NCBI GenBank assembly: GCA_964370165.1
Contig: CAYJIG010000041.1
Location: 1-17,718, forward strand
DNA length: 17,718 nucleotides
Source: JAAYCI01 sp964370165
Lineage (GTDB): Bacteria; Bacillota; Clostridia; Oscillospirales; Ruminococcaceae
Direction: 5' to 3'
Of the stretch, positions 16,075 to 17,718 are shown in pieces (position 1 is the first letter of the stretch; every line of letters starts with the position of its first letter). The position numbers and the translations under genes were made by a program. The notes below the pieces were generated by a model, which was not told the DNA's origin, ran no database searches, and was given only the letters and a program-made list of their open reading frames with translations.

Positions 16075-16148
16075 TAATATTACAGATAATATTTTTTCAT
16101 TTTTTCACCATGCTTTCATGATACTTATAAAATGTCGCAATTAAATGC

Positions 16149-16177
16149 ATTGTATCACACATATATACACTTGTAAA
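16149..16177 (-). promoter_or_regulatory. sigma-A promoter of the opp operon
   Basis: On the minus strand TTTACA (16172-16177) and TACAAT (16149-16154) are separated by 17 bp. The expected start near 16142 gives a leader of about 40 nt to the ATG at 16100. No riboswitch-like fold is visible in so short a leader. Confidence 0.7.
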
Positions 16178-16439
16178 TGATATTTTTTATTTATTTGCAA
16201 AATCATTGACACAAATTAATGTTTTCAAGGTTTATAACATACGTAAATGAATTAATCTCTGATTTGTAGGTGAATTCACCGGCTTAAATCATACAAAACT
16301 CCTCTGAAATAGCCTTGAAACATAGCTGAAATATTCACAGTATTTTACTATAATTTACAGTCGCAAAGCACACCTTTTTCGACTTAATTTCAGACACAAA
16401 AAGTTAACAACTAAAAACGGCTCTTTTTAAATTTATGGC
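16178..16439. other. intergenic DNA between the divergent oppA and helicase promoters
   Basis: This stretch holds no convincing gene. It is AT-rich and includes one perfect palindrome (16269-16280, listed separately). Scattered box-like matches, such as TTGACA at 16206 and TATAAT at 16349, lack partners at proper spacing. Confidence 0.6.
16269..16280. promoter_or_regulatory. 12-bp perfect palindrome, possible operator
   Basis: GGTGAATTCACC is a perfect dyad between the two divergent promoters, about 90 bp upstream of the oppA -35 box and 160 bp upstream of the helicase -35 box. A dimeric regulator could bind it, but only the symmetry supports this. Confidence 0.3.
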
Positions 16440-16468
16440 TTGTATCCGTTTAAAAGATGTGCTATACT
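16440..16468 (+). promoter_or_regulatory. sigma-A promoter of the DEAD-box helicase gene
   Basis: TTGTAT (16440-16445) and TATACT (16463-16468) are separated by exactly 17 bp. Transcription would start near 16475, about 20 nt before the leader hairpin. Confidence 0.7.
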
Positions 16469-16494
16469 ATGCTCTAGTCGATATTTTTTATCTT

Positions 16495-16527
16495 AAAGCA
16501 GGATGCGATGAGGCATCTTGCTTTTTT
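16495..16527 (+). terminator. leader terminator (possible attenuator) before the helicase gene
   Basis: AAAGCAGGATGC (16495-16506) pairs with GCATCTTGCTTT (16513-16524) over 12 bp with one G-T pair and a 6-nt loop. The T run extends to 16527. It lies between the promoter and the ribosome binding site of the helicase, so most transcripts would stop unless termination is relieved. An attenuation device is inferred, perhaps responding to temperature or to the helicase itself; no alternative fold is obvious. Confidence 0.7.
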
Positions 16528-16547
16528 ATGTGAAACAAAGGAGTTTT

Positions 16548-17718
16548 ATGAGTACAACTATGTTCAGCGAACTATCTCTTCAGCCCAGTATACAAAAAGC
16601 CATTGAAGAGCGTGGGTTTCACCAGGCAACACCGGTGCAAGCGCAAACCATCCCTCTCACACGTTCAGGCGTGGATATTTTAGCCCAGTCTCAAACAGGC
16701 ACAGGAAAAACCATCGCGTTTTCTATTCCTGCACTGGAGCGTATCCAGCCCGACGCCACCGACATTAAAGTGATGATTCTCTCCCCTACCAGAGAGCTTG
16801 CCCAGCAATGTGCAGTAGAAGTTCGCAAACTGGCTCCGTACATGCCACATATTCGCTTGGCGGATATTTTTGGCGGCTCCGATTACCGTGCACAGTTTCG
16901 TGCCTTGCGTAAGGCAAACATAGTAGTTGGCACACCCGGACGTATCATGGACCATATCAGCCGTGGTAGCATAAAGCTTCATAACCTTGAAATGATTGTT
17001 TTAGATGAAGCGGACGAGATGCTGAACATGGGCTTTAAAGAAGATGTTGAAACCATTTTAAGCGATGCGCCCGAAAGCCGCCAAACCGTGCTGTTTTCCG
17101 CCACCGTTCCAAAAAGTATTTTAGAGATTGCACAGCAGTTCCAAAAAGATCCCGTGCAGATAAACCTTACTCAAAACAACACTGTTTTAAGCGAGATTAA
17201 ACAGCTGTATGTCGAGACACCGAAACAATACAAAAATGATGCACTTACGTTGTTATTGCATCAGCTGAAGCCAACAAGATCTATTGTTTTCACCAACACC
17301 AAAAGCATGGTGGACGAGCTTTCACAAAACCTGTGTAAAGAAGGTTTTTTGGCGCAAGGCCTGCACGGTGACATGAAACAAAGCCAGCGTAGCACAGTGA
17401 TGGCAGGCTTCAAGGGTGGCAATACCGAAATCTTAGTGGCCACCGACGTTGCCGCACGTGGTATCGATGTGCAAGACATCGACTATGTGTTCAACTACGA
17501 CTTGCCTCAGGTTGCCGAATATTATGTGCATCGTATCGGACGCACCGGACGCGCAGGACGTACCGGCACCGCCATCAGCATATGCTGTGGAAAACAGCAG
17601 CTGGGCACAATAAAAACTTTGGCGAAAAAATCCCAGTCGAAAATCACCGAGATTCCATTGCCCACAAAGAAGAGCATCCAAGAACAACATCTGGAGCGCA
17701 ATATTGATAAAGTAAGGC
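16548..17718 (+). CDS. DEAD-box ATP-dependent RNA helicase (3' end cut by window)
   Basis: The first 390 residues are present and the frame is open at the window end. All core motifs are visible: Q motif (GFHQATPVQAQTIP), motif I AQSQTGTGKT, Ia SPTRELAQQ, Ib TPGRIMDH, II LDEADEML, III SATVPK, IV SIVFTNTK, V ATDVAARGIDV and VI HRIGRTGRAGR. It would unwind RNA using ATP, as in ribosome assembly, mRNA decay or cold adaptation. The C-terminal extension that would separate CshA, DbpA or DeaD-like types lies off-window. The ATG at 16548 has AAAGGAG about 5 nt upstream. A terminator-like leader suggests regulation by attenuation. It is transcribed divergently from opp. Confidence 0.97.
   Translation, partial: MSTTMFSELSLQPSIQKAIEERGFHQATPVQAQTIPLTRSGVDILAQSQTGTGKTIAFSIPALERIQPDATDIKVMILSPTRELAQQCAVEVRKLAPYMPHIRLADIFGGSDYRAQFRALRKANIVVGTPGRIMDHISRGSIKLHNLEMIVLDEADEMLNMGFKEDVETILSDAPESRQTVLFSATVPKSILEIAQQFQKDPVQINLTQNNTVLSEIKQLYVETPKQYKNDALTLLLHQLKPTRSIVFTNTKSMVDELSQNLCKEGFLAQGLHGDMKQSQRSTVMAGFKGGNTEILVATDVAARGIDVQDIDYVFNYDLPQVAEYYVHRIGRTGRAGRTGTAISICCGKQQLGTIKTLAKKSQSKITEIPLPTKKSIQEQHLERNIDKVR

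Noticed and set aside
16206..16238. TTGACA with a downstream TATAAC as a + strand promoter
   Set aside because: The spacer is 21 bp, too long for a functional sigma-A promoter. The promoter at 16440-16468 is far better placed.

Overview
The window looks like chromosomal DNA of a low-GC Gram-positive bacterium, most likely a member of the Clostridia. The basis is AT-rich intergenic DNA, AGGAGG-type ribosome binding sites, two lipoproteins with Cys lipoboxes, a lipoprotein OppA, and oppABCDF linked to a PepF-like peptidase. The genus cannot be named from the sequence. No rRNA, tRNA, transposase, integrase or CRISPR array is visible.

Layout. Positions 1-751 hold no credible protein gene. They contain a possible terminator (about 146-188), a possible promoter (about 209-238) and four tandem copies of a unit of up to 94 bp (251-610). 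Each unit folds into hairpins and ends in a terminator-like stem plus a T run. Next come four minus-strand genes: a lipoprotein of unknown function (752-2008), a seven-helix membrane protein with degenerate GGDEF and intact EAL domains (2264-4201), a membrane-anchored DJ-1/PfpI protein (4376-5212) and an HD-GYP protein (5281-7239). Two of these four are predicted cyclic-di-GMP phosphodiesterases.

Positions 7351-16100 (minus strand) form an oligopeptide uptake operon: oppA, oppB, oppC, oppD, oppF, a 63-residue membrane protein and an M3 oligoendopeptidase. OppA would capture peptides outside the membrane, OppB/OppC form the pore, OppD/OppF hydrolyse ATP, and the peptidase would cut the imported peptides in the cytoplasm. 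A promoter with 17-bp spacing precedes oppA. A divergent promoter drives a DEAD-box RNA helicase gene (16548 onward, cut by the window end) through a short leader containing an intrinsic terminator.

The most striking observation is in oppC. The permease is 621 residues, about twice the usual size. A complete seven-blade RCC1-like beta-propeller (residues about 103-390) sits in the extracytoplasmic loop between TM1 and the conserved GTD..GRD segment before TM2. A sensor- or receptor-like propeller built into a peptide importer next to the OppA docking face is the best candidate here for an undescribed system. Second is the tandem structured-repeat array. Third is an apparent one-base deletion in an A-run that separates the natural oppA start and signal-peptide N-region from the rest of the gene.
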